In this document: positions 50,401 through 60,105 of the stretch, piece by piece
Layout of the letters: each line of letters opens with the position of its first letter
Numbering within the stretch: position 1 is the stretch's first letter
Assembly: GCF_039533685.1 (NCBI RefSeq)
Contig: NZ_BAAATZ010000009.1
Span: 248,001 to 312,000 of the forward strand
Source of the DNA: Actinocorallia aurantiaca
Lineage (GTDB): Bacteria > Actinomycetota > Actinomycetes > Streptosporangiales > Streptosporangiaceae
DNA: 64,000 bases
Direction: 5' to 3'
Position numbers and translations under genes: made by a program
Notes under the pieces: model-generated
The model's database searches: none
What the model was told of the DNA's origin: nothing
Seen by the model: only the letters and a program-made list of their open reading frames with translations

Positions 50401-51135
50401 ATGACCGTCCCGACTTCCGAACTCGAGGCCAGGATCGGCCTCAGGCTCGACCCCGACATGCTGGAGCGGGCGCTCACCCACCGCTCCTACGCCTATGAGA
50501 ACGGCGGGCTGCCCACCAACGAGCGCCTGGAGTTCCTCGGCGACTCGGTGCTCGGCCTGGTCGTCACCGACACCCTGTACCGCAACCACCCGGACCTGCC
50601 CGAGGGCCAGCTGGCCAAGCTGCGGGCCGCCGTGGTCAACATGAAGGCGCTGGCCGGCGTCGCCCGCTCGCTGCTGGACCTGGGAGCCCACATCCGCCTC
50701 GGCCGGGGCGAGGAGGGCACCGGGGGCCGGGAGAAGGCCTCCATCCTGGCCGACACCCTGGAGGCCGTGATCGGCGCGGTGTACCTGGACCAGGGGCTGG
50801 AGGAGGCCTCGGCGCTGGTGCACCGGCTCTTCGACGACCTGATCGAGCACTCCTCGAACCTGGGCGCGGGCCTGGACTGGAAGACCTCCCTCCAGGAGCT
50901 CACCGCCGACGAGGGCCTGGGTGTGCCCGAGTACCTGGTGACCGAGAGCGGCCCCGACCACCAGAAGAGCTTCCGCGCCTGCGTGCGGGTCGGCGGCCGC
51001 ACCTACGGCGAGGGCAGGGGCCGCAGCAAGAAGGAGGCCGAGCAGAAGGCCGCCGAGGCCGCCTGGACGGAGATCCGCGCCGGCGTCGGGGACGGGGGGC
51101 CCGGCGAACGGGCCGGCAAGACCGCCGATGCCTGA
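50401..51135 (+). CDS. rnc: ribonuclease III
   Basis: A 244-residue double-strand RNase that processes rRNA and mRNA. The RNase III signature NERLEFLGDSVLG begins at residue 40. The second acidic motif ADTLEAVIGAVYLDQG lies at about 117-132. A dsRNA-binding domain (about 160-228: DWKTSLQELTADEGLGVPEYLVTESGPDHQKSFRACVRVGG ... GRSKKEAEQKAAEAAW) completes it. It overlaps mutM by 8 nt, indicating translational coupling. Confidence 0.96.
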   Translation: MTVPTSELEARIGLRLDPDMLERALTHRSYAYENGGLPTNERLEFLGDSVLGLVVTDTLYRNHPDLPEGQLAKLRAAVVNMKALAGVARSLLDLGAHIRLGRGEEGTGGREKASILADTLEAVIGAVYLDQGLEEASALVHRLFDDLIEHSSNLGAGLDWKTSLQELTADEGLGVPEYLVTESGPDHQKSFRACVRVGGRTYGEGRGRSKKEAEQKAAEAAWTEIRAGVGDGGPGERAGKTADA

Positions 51136-51997
51136 GCTTCCCGAGGTCGAGGTCGTCCGGCGGGGGCTGGCGCGCTGGGCCTCGGGCCGCACGGTCGCCT
51201 CCGTGGAGGTCCTGCACCCCCGCGCGGTGCGCCGCCACCTGCCCGGGGCGGCGGACTTCGCCGCCCGGATCGCCGGGAGCACCCTGGACGAGCCCCGGCG
51301 GCGCGGCAAGTACCTGTGGCTGCCCTTCGGGGACGCCGCGGTCCTGGCCCATCTGGGCATGAGCGGCCAGCTGCTGGTGGGGGAGGCGGACGCCCCGCCG
51401 CAGCGCCATCTGCGGGTGCGGCTCGCCTTCGCCGACGACGGGCTGGACCTGCGGTTCGTCGACCAGCGCACGTTCGGCCACCTGATGGTCTGCCCCCTGG
51501 TGCCCGATCCGCGGGGCGGCGAGGGCGGCGTGCCCGACGTGATCGCCCACATCGCGGCGGACCCGTTCGAGCCGGTGTTCGACGACGAGGCGTTCTTCAA
51601 AGCCCTCAAGCGCAAGCAGACCGGGGTCAAGCGGGCGCTGCTCGACCAGTCGCTGATCAGCGGGGTGGGCAACATCTACGCCGACGAGGCGCTGTGGCGG
51701 GCCGGGCTGCACGGGGAGCGGCCCACCGCGAGGCTGACCGGGGCGCAGTCCGCGCTCCTGCTGCGGTCGGTGCGGGAGGTCATGGACGAGGCGCTGCGGG
51801 CCGGCGGCACGTCCTTCGACAGCCTGTACGTGAACGTGAACGGCGAAAGCGGATATTTCGAACGTTCCCTGAACGCCTACGGCCGCCGTGACGAGCCCTG
51901 CGCGAGGTGCGGAACGGCGATTCTGAGAGAGGTCTTCATGAATCGCTCCTCCTACAGTTGCCCGCGCTGCCAGCCGAGGCCGCGACTTGTCCGGTGA
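51128..51997 (+). CDS. mutM: formamidopyrimidine-DNA glycosylase
   Basis: A 289-residue bifunctional glycosylase/AP lyase removing oxidised purines such as 8-oxoguanine. The catalytic N-terminus PELPEVE (Pro2, Glu3) is intact. The HLGMSGQL loop, SLISGVGNIYADEALWRAGLH and the zinc finger CARCGTAILREVFMNRSSYSCPRCQ are canonical. It is coupled to rnc at its start and overlaps the acylphosphatase start by 11 nt. Confidence 0.96.
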   Translation: MPELPEVEVVRRGLARWASGRTVASVEVLHPRAVRRHLPGAADFAARIAGSTLDEPRRRGKYLWLPFGDAAVLAHLGMSGQLLVGEADAPPQRHLRVRLAFADDGLDLRFVDQRTFGHLMVCPLVPDPRGGEGGVPDVIAHIAADPFEPVFDDEAFFKALKRKQTGVKRALLDQSLISGVGNIYADEALWRAGLHGERPTARLTGAQSALLLRSVREVMDEALRAGGTSFDSLYVNVNGESGYFERSLNAYGRRDEPCARCGTAILREVFMNRSSYSCPRCQPRPRLVR

Positions 51998-52274
51998 TAC
52001 GGGTCACGTCCGGCTGACCGCCTGGGTGCGGGGGGAGGTCCAGGGCGTCGGTTTCCGCTGGTGGACCAGGGCGCGGGCGCTGGAACTGGGCCTGGTGGGC
52101 TCGGCTTCGAACCTGAGGGGCGGCAGGGTGGAGGTCGTCGCCGAGGGAGACCCCGTGGCCTGCGGAAAGCTGCTCGAACTGCTGAGTTCGGAGAGGGCCC
52201 CCGGCCGTGTGACGGGTGTGACGGAACAGTGGGGTGTGGCGCGTGGGAACAATGTCGGTTTCGTTGAGAGATGA
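51987..52274 (+). CDS. acyP: acylphosphatase
   Basis: A 95-residue enzyme hydrolysing acyl phosphates. VRLTAWVRGEVQGVGFRWWTRARALELGLVGSASNLRGGRVEVVAEG contains the catalytic Arg (GFRWW) and Asn (SNLRGG). It starts at TTG 51987 inside the end of mutM. This rnc-mutM-acyP-smc order is typical of actinomycetes. Confidence 0.93.
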   Translation: MSGDTGHVRLTAWVRGEVQGVGFRWWTRARALELGLVGSASNLRGGRVEVVAEGDPVACGKLLELLSSERAPGRVTGVTEQWGVARGNNVGFVER

Positions 52275-52456
52275 CCGGGTGGGTATTCCGTCCGCGACCT
52301 GCTAAACTCTGTAGAACAAGGTTGTTACTGGTCTGTGATGTCCAGCTTGACCGGCATGCGGGCCGGAACACCCAATGTGAATTGATTCTGCACCGCCCTC
52401 AATCAGGGGGCGCAGTGTGATCTCTGCTGGTTACTCAGCGTGGAGGACCCTCAATT

Positions 52457-52642
52457 ATGGCGAAGGCTCTACTAGGCCACGTCGGCGGTCCCGACCCCCG
52501 GATGGTCGCGGAGATGCGACGTCTCCAGCGGCGTGTCAGGGATCTGGAAGCCGAGCTTGTCAGGCTCCAGGAAGAGAACGAAGCGCTCTCCTCGTCCGAG
52601 GTGGTGCACTCCGTGAAGGACCGTGAACCCGCCCTCACCTGA
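52457..52642 (+). CDS. small coiled-coil protein
   Basis: A 61-residue protein: MAKALLGHVGGPDPRMVAEMRRLQRRVRDLEAELVRLQEENEAL and a short tail. The middle is a heptad-type coiled coil of about 30 residues. Comparable small genes lie just upstream of smc in actinomycetes; the role is unknown, perhaps membrane or chromosome organisation. The gap before it (52275-52456) contains an AT-rich promoter-like patch (TGCTAAACTCTGTAGAAC) and no gene. Confidence 0.75.
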   Translation: MAKALLGHVGGPDPRMVAEMRRLQRRVRDLEAELVRLQEENEALSSSEVVHSVKDREPALT

Positions 52643-52683
52643 GGCGCCGGTTCGCACCCGCGTCGAGCGGTTGCCGACAGCAC

Positions 52684-52710
52684 AGGGACGTCGACCACGG
52701 CGTCCCTTTT
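52684..52710 (+). terminator. terminator between the small coiled-coil gene and smc
   Basis: AGGGACG (52684-52690) pairs with CGTCCCT (52701-52707) over a 10-nt loop, followed by TTT. From here to smc (52928) I see no gene. Confidence 0.75.
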
Positions 52711-52928
52711 GTCATTCACCCTTGTCATTCACCGGCGGGGCCCGGGTCCGGGAAAACCCGGCGGAGCCCCCCTGGTGGTGGCACGATGATGCACACGCGT
52801 GAAGCCGCTCACCGGCACTAAGCTGCTTTTTCGCGCCGAAGACCGCGCCGAAGCACAGGACCGCGCCCGAGCCGAGGCCACGCCGAAGCCGTCGCCGGTA
52901 CCGGACACCGTGAGGGGGACCGCCGCGC

Positions 52929-55900
52929 GTGTATCTCAAAAGTCTCACCCTGCGCGGGTTCAAGTCCTTCGCCTCCTCGACGACGCTGCGCTTCGAGCCG
53001 GGGATCACCTGCGTGGTCGGCCCCAACGGCTCGGGCAAGTCCAACGTCGTCGACGCCCTCGCCTGGGTCATGGGCGAGCAGGGCGCCAAGTCGCTGCGCG
53101 GCGGCAAGATGGAGGACGTCATCTTCGCCGGCACCGCCAACCGGGCCCCGCTCGGCCGGGCCGAGGTGGTCCTGACCATCGACAACTCCGACGGCGCCCT
53201 GCCGATCGACTACTCCGAGGTGACGATCAGCCGGCTGATGTTCCGGTCCGGCTCCAGCGAGTACTCGATCAACGGCGACGCCTGCCGGCTCCTGGACGTC
53301 CAGGAACTGCTGTCGGACTCCGGCATCGGCCGCGAGATGCACGTGATCATCGGCCAGGGCCAGCTCGACCAGGTGCTGAACGCCGGCCCCGAGGGCCGCC
53401 GCGCCATCGTCGAGGAGGCCGCGGGCGTCCTCAAGCACCGCAAGCGCAAGGAGAAGGCGCTGCGCAAGCTCAGCGCCATGGAGGCCAACCTCGCCCGCGT
53501 CTCCGACCTCACCGCCGAGCTGCGCCGCCAGCTCAAGCCCCTGGGCAAGCAGGCCGAGATCGCCCGCAGGGCCGCGGTGATCCAGGCCGAACTGCGCGAC
53601 TCCAGGCTGCGGCTGCTCGCCGACGACCTGGTCGCCCTGCGCGCGAGGCTGGAGCGGGAGGCCGCCGACGAGGACTCCGTCCGGCGCCGCCGCGCCGAGG
53701 TGGAAGGGGCGCTGGCCACCGCGCAGGCGCGCGAGGAGGAACTGGAGGCCGAGGCCGCTGCGGCCTCGCCGGTCCTGGCCGCCGCCCAGGAGACGTGGTT
53801 CCGCCTGTCGTCCCTGAAGGAGCGGCTGCGCGGCGTCGCCGACCTGGCCGCCGAACGGCACCGCAACGCCGCGGACTCCGGGCAGGACGAGCGGTTCGGC
53901 CGCGATCCCGAGGAGCTGGAGCGCGAGGCCGAGGAGGTCCGCGCCCAGGAGGAGGTCCTGGAGGAGCGCCTGGAGGAGGCGCGCGAACGCCTGGAGGAGG
54001 CGGTCGGCGAGCGGGCCGGGGCGGAGTCGGCGCTGGCCGCCGAGGACCGCAGGCTCCAGGCGCTGGCCAAGGCCGCCGCCGAGCGGAGGGACGCGCTGGT
54101 CGCCAAGCGGGGCCGGCTGGAGTCGCTGCGCAGCCGCCTGCAGGCCGCGGAGGCCGAGATCGGCCGGCTCGCCGAGGCCCGGCTGTCCGCCGAGGAGCGG
54201 GCCGCCGCCGCGCTGGCCGAGGCCGAGGCCTTCCAGGCGGGGGCCGCGGTGGACCCGGCGCTGGCCGAGGAGCTGGAGCTGGCCGAGGAGAGGCTGGAGA
54301 CGGCCAAGGAGAGCGCGTCCGAGGCCCGCGCCGCGGTCGAGGAGCCGCAGCGCGCCCTCAAGGCCGCCCGCGACCAGGTGGCGTCCGCCCGCGCCGCCGA
54401 CCAGCGCGCCCAGAAGGAGCTCACCGCGCTGCAGGCCAGGATCGAGGCGCTGGAGCTCAGCCTCGGCTCGGCCGCCGACGGCGGAGAGGTGCTGCTGGAC
54501 TCCGGCCTGGACGGGGTGCTCGGCACCCTGGCCGCCGAACTCTCGGTCAGGCCGGGCGCCGAGACGGCGATCGCCGCCGTCCTCGGCCCGCTCACCGAGG
54601 CGGTCTCGGTCGCCTCGCTGGAGGCCGCCGCCCGGGCACTGGCCCTGCTGGCCGAGCGCGACGCCGCGGCCGGGCTGGTCATCGGCTCCGCCCCCGCGCC
54701 GCAGGAGCGGCCCGCCCGCACGGACGGGAGCGTCTGGGCCACGGAGCTGGTCACGGTCCCCGCACCCCTGGAGCCCGCGGTCAGGGCCCTGCTCGACGGC
54801 GTCGTCGTGGTGGACGACCTCGACCGGGCGGCCGAGCTCGTCCGGTCCGAGCCCGGACTGCGCGCGGTCACCCGGACGGGAGAGCTGCTGGGGGCGCACT
54901 GGGCGCGCGGCGGGAGCGCCGCAGGCCAGGGGCTGCTGCAGATGCGCGCCACGCTGGACGCGGCGCGCGCGTCGCTGGAGGCCGCCGGAGAGGCCGCCGA
55001 GCTGACCGAGGCCTGTTTGGAGGAGGCCGCCGAGGCAGAAAGCCGGACGCAGAGCCTGGTGGAGGCCGCGCAGGCGCGCGCCGACCAGGCACAGTCCGGA
55101 GTGGGCCGCGCGCAGACCGAGCTGGACGCCCTCAGGGCGCGGCTGCGCCAGGCCGACGCGGCGGCGGCGCAGGAGGCCAAGCAGGAGGCACGCCTGCAGG
55201 CCGCCGCGCAGGCGGCCCGCCAGGAGGCCGAACGGCTCGCCCTGAACGTCGCGAACGCCGAGGAGAACCGGGACCGGGACGCCGAGGCCCTCGCCGCGCT
55301 GGAGGAGGACTTCGAGGCCGAGGCGGCGAACGAGCCCGAGGACGAGCCGGACACCGAGATCCGCGACGAGCTGGCCGACCGGGTCCAGGAGCTGCGCGGC
55401 GCCGAGATGGAGGCGCGGCTGGCGGTGCGCACCGCCGAGGAACGGGCCGGCGCGCTCGCGGGCCGGGCCGACGCGCTGGAGCGGCAGGCCGCCGACGAGC
55501 GCAGGGAGCGCGCCCAGGCGGTGGAGCGGCGGCGCAGGCGGGAGCGTCAGGCCCGGGTGGCGCAGGCCGTCCGCCAGGGGGCGGCGTTCGCGCTGGAGCG
55601 GATCGAGCGCTCGCTGGCCGTCGCGGTCGCCGAACGCGAGGAGGCCGAGCGGCGGCGGGCCGACCGCGAGGAGGAGCTGAAGGTCGTCCGCGGGCAGGTC
55701 CGCGAGTACGGCACCCAGCTGGAGCGGCTGGTCAACGTGGTGCACGGCAGCGAGGTCGCCCGCGCCGAGCAGCGCCTGCGGCTGGAGCAGCTGGAGACCA
55801 GGGCGCTGGAGGAGTACGGCATGGAGGTGGAGGGGCTGGTCGCCGAGTACGGCCCCGACCAGCCCGTGCCCCCGCAGGACCCGGAGGGCTCGCCCGAGCC

Positions 55901-56567
55901 CTTCGACCGCGCCGTCCAGGAGAAGCGGGCCAGGGCCGCCGAACGCCAGATGACGCAGCTGGGCAAGGTCAACCCGCTGGCGCTGGAGGAGTTCGCGGCG
56001 CTGGAGGAGCGCCACGCCTTCCTCACCGCGCAGCTCGAGGACCTGAAGAAGACCCGCAAGGACCTCTTCGACATCGTCAAGGACGTCGACCGGCGGGTGC
56101 AGGAGGTCTTCGCCGCCGCCTACGCCGACACCGCCGAGCACTTCTCGGGGATCTTCGGCCGGCTGTTCCCCGGCGGCGAGGGCTCGCTGTCCCTCACCGA
56201 GCCCGAGGACATGCTGGCCACCGGCATCGAGGTCTCCGCGCGCCCGCCCGGCAAGAAGGTCAAGCGGTTGTCGCTGCTGTCGGGCGGCGAGCGCTCCCTG
56301 GTGGCGGTCGCCTTCCTGGTCGCGGTGTTCAAGGCCAGGCCCAGCCCGTTCTACGTGCTGGACGAGGTCGAGGCGGCGCTGGACGACACCAACACCCAGC
56401 GGCTGATCAAGGTGTTCGAGGAGCTCAGGGAGTCCTCGCAGCTGATCATCATCACCCACCAGAAGCGCACCATGGAGGGCGCCGACGCGCTGTACGGGGT
56501 GAGCATGCGCGGCGACGGCGTGAGCCAGGTGATCAGCCAGCGGCTGCGGGACGCCGAATCCGCCTGA
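52929..56567 (+). CDS. smc: chromosome segregation ATPase SMC
   Basis: A 1212-residue SMC protein. The N-terminal ATPase lobe carries Walker A GPNGSGKSN (31-39) and the IGQGQLDQVL Q-loop region. Two long Ala/Glu/Arg-rich coiled coils flank a hinge (about 500-650: LDSGLDGVLGTLAAELSVRPGAETAIAAVLG). The C-terminal lobe has signature LLSGGERSLVAVAFLVAVF and Walker B PFYVLDEVEAALDDTN. With ScpA and ScpB, encoded elsewhere, it compacts and segregates the chromosome. Starts at GTG 52929. The codon bias of the coiled coils creates long antisense frames. Confidence 0.97.
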   Translation: MYLKSLTLRGFKSFASSTTLRFEPGITCVVGPNGSGKSNVVDALAWVMGEQGAKSLRGGKMEDVIFAGTANRAPLGRAEVVLTIDNSDGALPIDYSEVTISRLMFRSGSSEYSINGDACRLLDVQELLSDSGIGREMHVIIGQGQLDQVLNAGPEGRRAIVEEAAGVLKHRKRKEKALRKLSAMEANLARVSDLTAELRRQLKPLGKQAEIARRAAVIQAELRDSRLRLLADDLVALRARLEREAADEDSVRRRRAEVEGALATAQAREEELEAEAAAASPVLAAAQETWFRLSSLKERLRGVADLAAERHRNAADSGQDERFGRDPEELEREAEEVRAQEEVLEERLEEARERLEEAVGERAGAESALAAEDRRLQALAKAAAERRDALVAKRGRLESLRSRLQAAEAEIGRLAEARLSAEERAAAALAEAEAFQAGAAVDPALAEELELAEERLETAKESASEARAAVEEPQRALKAARDQVASARAADQRAQKELTALQARIEALELSLGSAADGGEVLLDSGLDGVLGTLAAELSVRPGAETAIAAVLGPLTEAVSVASLEAAARALALLAERDAAAGLVIGSAPAPQERPARTDGSVWATELVTVPAPLEPAVRALLDGVVVVDDLDRAAELVRSEPGLRAVTRTGELLGAHWARGGSAAGQGLLQMRATLDAARASLEAAGEAAELTEACLEEAAEAESRTQSLVEAAQARADQAQSGVGRAQTELDALRARLRQADAAAAQEAKQEARLQAAAQAARQEAERLALNVANAEENRDRDAEALAALEEDFEAEAANEPEDEPDTEIRDELADRVQELRGAEMEARLAVRTAEERAGALAGRADALERQAADERRERAQAVERRRRRERQARVAQAVRQGAAFALERIERSLAVAVAEREEAERRRADREEELKVVRGQVREYGTQLERLVNVVHGSEVARAEQRLRLEQLETRALEEYGMEVEGLVAEYGPDQPVPPQDPEGSPEPFDRAVQEKRARAAERQMTQLGKVNPLALEEFAALEERHAFLTAQLEDLKKTRKDLFDIVKDVDRRVQEVFAAAYADTAEHFSGIFGRLFPGGEGSLSLTEPEDMLATGIEVSARPPGKKVKRLSLLSGGERSLVAVAFLVAVFKARPSPFYVLDEVEAALDDTNTQRLIKVFEELRESSQLIIITHQKRTMEGADALYGVSMRGDGVSQVISQRLRDAESA

Positions 56568-56649
56568 CTTTTCCGTCCCGGGGAGGTGAAGCCGTTCCGG
56601 GAAGGGGATCAATCAGCGGTCGGGTGGAGTCTGCGAGACTGGACGGGCT

Positions 56650-57795
56650 ATGGAATATCTGATTCTCGGTATCGCGCTTTTCGTCATCTTGGCAGTGGGT
56701 GGAACGGTCGCCCTGCTGAGATCCCGGTCGGGCCCCGGCACCCTGGAGGCGCCGCCCGAGGCTCCGACGATCACCAGACCGGCGCCTCCCGCCGAAGAAG
56801 AGGCGGTCGTCACCCGGCCCGCCGAGCGCCCGCCGCTGGCCGAGCCGGTGGTGGCGCCCGAGATCGAGCTGCCGCCCCCGTCCGCCGGCCGGCTGCAGCG
56901 GTTGCGCGCCCGGCTGGCCCGTTCGCAGAGCACCCTCGGCCAGGGCCTGCTGAACCTGCTGTCCCGCGACGTGCTCACCGACGACGACTGGGACGAGATC
57001 GAGGACCTCCTCATCAGCGCCGACGTCGGCGTCGCCCCGTCCCGGATGATCGTCGAGGAGCTGCGCACCAAGGTGAAGGTGGCGGGCCAGATGAGCCCCG
57101 ACGAGGTCCGCGCGCTGCTGCGCGAGCAGCTCGTCGCGCAGATCGGCCCCGACCTTCCGCGGGCCCTGCACGTGGACGCGCACGGCGGCCACCCGGCCGT
57201 GGTGATGGTCGTCGGGGTCAACGGCACCGGCAAGACCACCACCAGCGGCAAGCTGTCGCGGGTGCTGGTCGGCGACGGCAAGCAGGTCCTGCTGGGCGCG
57301 GCCGACACCTTCCGCGCGGCGGCGGCCGAGCAGCTGACCACCTGGGGCGAGCGGGTCGGCGCGCGGGTCGTCCGGGGCCCCGAGGGCTCGGACCCGGCCA
57401 GCGTCGCCTTCGAGGCGGTCAAGCAGGGCATCCAGGACGGCGTGGACACCGTCATCATCGACACCGCGGGCCGTCTGCACACCAAGACCGGCCTGATGGA
57501 CGAGCTGGGCAAGGTCAAGCGGGTCATCGAGAAACAGGCCACGGTCGACGAGGTGCTGCTGGTGCTGGACGCCACCACCGGCCAGAACGGGCTCACCCAG
57601 GCCCGGGTGTTCGCCGAGGTCGTGAACATCACCGGCATCGCGCTGACCAAGCTCGACGGCACCGCCAAGGGCGGCATCGTCATCTCCGTCCAGCGCGAGC
57701 TGGGAGTGCCCGTCAAGCTGGTCGGCCTGGGCGAGGGCCCGGACGATCTCGCCCCGTTCGACCCCGGCGCGTTCGTGGACGCCATTTTGGGATAG
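56650..57795 (+). CDS. ftsY: signal recognition particle receptor FtsY
   Basis: A 381-residue SRP GTPase receptor. An N-terminal transmembrane segment (about 3-23, YLILGIALFVILAVGGTVALL) anchors it, as in actinobacterial FtsY. An acidic/Pro linker (30-80) is followed by the N domain and the G domain: VVGVNGTGKTTTSGKLS (P-loop), ADTFRAAAAEQL, IIDTAGRLHTK, LTKLDGTAKGG and LGVPVKLVGLGEGPDDLAPFDP. It works with Ffh, encoded at the window end. Confidence 0.97.
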   Translation: MEYLILGIALFVILAVGGTVALLRSRSGPGTLEAPPEAPTITRPAPPAEEEAVVTRPAERPPLAEPVVAPEIELPPPSAGRLQRLRARLARSQSTLGQGLLNLLSRDVLTDDDWDEIEDLLISADVGVAPSRMIVEELRTKVKVAGQMSPDEVRALLREQLVAQIGPDLPRALHVDAHGGHPAVVMVVGVNGTGKTTTSGKLSRVLVGDGKQVLLGAADTFRAAAAEQLTTWGERVGARVVRGPEGSDPASVAFEAVKQGIQDGVDTVIIDTAGRLHTKTGLMDELGKVKRVIEKQATVDEVLLVLDATTGQNGLTQARVFAEVVNITGIALTKLDGTAKGGIVISVQRELGVPVKLVGLGEGPDDLAPFDPGAFVDAILG

Positions 57796-57921
57796 CCGGA
57801 CCCTCCCGTGGTCCCCGGCCGGTCGATCTGTGGTTCCGTGAAAGGAAGTGCGGCCGCCTGCGGCGCCGGAGACCGCCCGCAACGGCTGTTCGCAGGCGCC
57901 AGGGATCGGGGGTTGATCTGC

Positions 57922-58575
57922 ATGGCCACACGTACCGGTAGAGAGCACGGAGCCACGGCGGAAGAGACTCGGACAGGTGGGCTCCCATCGCTGACGGAGG
58001 AGGAACGCACCTCCCGGCTGGCCTCCAAGGGCGCCGCCATCTCCGCGGGAGTGCTGATCATCGCCACCCTGCTGCCCTGGGTGAGCGTCACCTTCTTCAG
58101 CGCGGCGACGCTCAGCGGCGTCCGGATCTGGGAGGGCAGGATCACGCTGATCCTGGCGTTCCTCGCGGGGGCGGCGGCGCTGGCCGCCCTCTACTGGCGG
58201 GAACTGAGCCGCAACACCCTGCTGCTGGTCTCGGCGGTCTGCGGGGTCCTGGCGTTCATCTCCACGGTGATCTTCGGATTCCGTTTCCGTGACGCCCTGA
58301 ACATTCCCGCCATCCTGGGCGACACCCAGGCGCTGGTCCTGGCCAACGCCGGAGTCGGCCTCGACACCGGCTGGTACCTGGCCATGGCCTCCGGCATCGC
58401 CCTGGCCGCCCTGTCCATCTGGGGCTACCTGGAATCCCGCGGCGAGCGGCCGTCCGAGTCCGTCCCCGGCATGGAATGGGTCGAACCGGGCACGCACCAG
58501 AGCCCTGCTCAGGGCGCCGGCGACTCTTCCCAGAGCACCGGCCCGCACGGGTCGTCGCCGGGCGAACGGGGCTGA
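57922..58575 (+). CDS. four-helix membrane protein of unknown function
   Basis: A 217-residue integral membrane protein. From ATG 57922 (MATRTGREHGATAEE) a charged N-terminus precedes hydrophobic segments at about 38-57, 72-90, 96-115 and 147-168. A hydrophilic Ser/Gly/Pro tail with PGMEWVEPGTHQ follows. No family is recognised. It sits between ftsY and amtB; a strong hairpin terminates it. Confidence 0.75.
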   Translation: MATRTGREHGATAEETRTGGLPSLTEEERTSRLASKGAAISAGVLIIATLLPWVSVTFFSAATLSGVRIWEGRITLILAFLAGAAALAALYWRELSRNTLLLVSAVCGVLAFISTVIFGFRFRDALNIPAILGDTQALVLANAGVGLDTGWYLAMASGIALAALSIWGYLESRGERPSESVPGMEWVEPGTHQSPAQGAGDSSQSTGPHGSSPGERG

Positions 58576-58588
58576 GCCGGACCGTTCC

Positions 58589-58627
58589 GAACCGCCGTCC
58601 TCCGGAGTCTCCGGAAGGCGGCGGTTC
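58589..58627 (+). terminator. terminator before the amtB region
   Basis: GAACCGCCG (58589-58597) pairs perfectly with CGGCGGTTC (58619-58627); a smaller CCGGA-type stem lies inside. It separates the membrane-protein gene from the nitrogen operon. Confidence 0.85.
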
Positions 58628-58685
58628 CGCGTTGCGGGCCCCTCGGAGCGCCGTGGCGGAAGGCTCTTGGAACGGTTTGGGGACG

Positions 58686-58733
58686 GAAACACTTAGGAAA
58701 CATCGCTGTTGGATGTTTCACACGTCGGAAACA
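58686..58733 (+). promoter_or_regulatory. candidate GlnR boxes upstream of amtB
   Basis: GAAAC occurs at 58686-58690 and 58697-58701, separated by 6 nt (11-bp period), as in the half-sites of GlnR boxes. Downstream, TGTTTC (58714-58719) and GAAACA (58728-58733) form an inverted pair. This fits nitrogen-limitation activation of amtB-glnK-glnD by GlnR, which is well known for streptomycetes. No -10/-35 is obvious. Confidence 0.55.
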
Positions 58734-58812
58734 TCAGTGCCCCCCGGGCGAAACGGCCGAGGAAGAGTCTTCTCGGCGAAGGAAAACCCGCACAAGGAGG
58801 GCGCTCTCCGAA

Positions 58813-60105
58813 ATGGAAATCGACAGCGGCAATACAGCCTGGATCTTGACGAGCGCTGCGCTCGTCCTTCTGATGACGCCAGGTCTCGCCTTCTTCTACG
58901 GAGGTATGAGCCGGGCCAAGTCGGTGCTCAACATGATGATGATGAGCTTCGTCAGCATGAGCATCGTCAGCATGGTCTGGGTGCTCTGGGGCTACTCGGT
59001 GGCCTTCGGCAGCGAGGGCGGCGTCCCCGCCTTCTTCGGCGGCCTGGACGCCTGGGGCCTGGTCGGCCTCGAGGCCGAGGGCGACGGCTACCCGGCCCTG
59101 GCCTTCGTGGCCTTCCAGGCGACCTTCGCCATCATCACCGTCGCGCTGATCAGCGGCGCGATCGCGGACCGCACCAAGTTCACGACCTGGTGCGTGTTCG
59201 TCCCGATCTGGATCACCCTGGTCTACCTGCCGATCGCGCACTCGGTCTGGTTCGCCGAGGGCTGGATCTTCAAGCTCGGCGCCCTCGACTTCGCGGGCGG
59301 CACGGTGGTCCACATCAACGCCGGTTGCGCCGCGCTGGCGCTGGCCCTGGTCCTGGGCAAGCGCAAGGGCTGGCCGAAGGAGCCGATGCGGCCGCACAAC
59401 CTGCCGTTCGTCCTGCTCGGCGCCGGTCTGCTGTGGTTCGGCTGGTTCGGCTTCAACGCCGGCTCCGCCCTGGCCGCCAACGAGACCGCCTCCCTGGCGT
59501 TCATCAACACCATCGTCGCGACCGGTGCGGCCGGGTTCGGCTGGATCGTCGTCGAGAAGATGCGCGACGGCGCCGCCACCACGCTGGGCATCGCCTCCGG
59601 CATCGTCGCCGGTCTGGTCGCGATCACTCCGGCCGCCGCCACCATGACCCCGGTCGGCGCCCTGGTGCTGGGCCTCGTCGCCGGTGCGATCTGCGCCGTC
59701 GCGGTCAGCCTGAAGTACAAGCTCGGCTACGACGACTCGCTCGACGTGGTCGGCGTCCACCTGGTGGGCGGCATCATCGGCGCCCTGGCGATCGGCGTCT
59801 GGGGCTCCGCGGCCCTCGGCGCGGACAGCCTCCTGTCCGCCGGCAGCGCCTCGCTGCTGGGCAAGCAGGCCATCGCGATCGGCGCCACCCTGGTCTACTC
59901 CTTCGTGGTGACCTTCATCATCGGCAAGGTGCTCGACATGACCATGGGCTTCCGGGTCGACGAGGAGGCGGAGGTCACGGGCATCGACATCGTCGAGCAC
60001 GCCGAGAGCGCCTATGATCTGAACACCTCCAGCAGCAGCGGCCTGAGCGGCTCCTCCGCCGCCCCGATCGCCGCCGACACCACGAAGGTCGAGGCCGACG
60101 CATGA
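58813..60105 (+). CDS. amtB: ammonium transporter
   Basis: A 430-residue Amt protein with eleven predicted helices: it begins MEIDSGNTAWILTSAALVLLMTPGLAFFYGGMSRAKSVLNMMMMSF. The pore histidines are in GGTVVHINAGCAAL and DVVGVHLVGGIIGAL. A C-terminal cytoplasmic tail (TGIDIVEHAESAYDLN), contacted by PII, is present. It imports ammonium through the membrane. ATG 58813 has AAGGAGG about 12 nt upstream. It overlaps glnK by 4 nt (ATGA). Confidence 0.96.
   Translation: MEIDSGNTAWILTSAALVLLMTPGLAFFYGGMSRAKSVLNMMMMSFVSMSIVSMVWVLWGYSVAFGSEGGVPAFFGGLDAWGLVGLEAEGDGYPALAFVAFQATFAIITVALISGAIADRTKFTTWCVFVPIWITLVYLPIAHSVWFAEGWIFKLGALDFAGGTVVHINAGCAALALALVLGKRKGWPKEPMRPHNLPFVLLGAGLLWFGWFGFNAGSALAANETASLAFINTIVATGAAGFGWIVVEKMRDGAATTLGIASGIVAGLVAITPAAATMTPVGALVLGLVAGAICAVAVSLKYKLGYDDSLDVVGVHLVGGIIGALAIGVWGSAALGADSLLSAGSASLLGKQAIAIGATLVYSFVVTFIIGKVLDMTMGFRVDEEAEVTGIDIVEHAESAYDLNTSSSSGLSGSSAAPIAADTTKVEADA

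Noticed and set aside
52818..56612. 1264-codon open frame opposite smc
   Set aside because: Mirror of the SMC coiled coil codon bias, Leu/Gly/Arg repeats with no fold.
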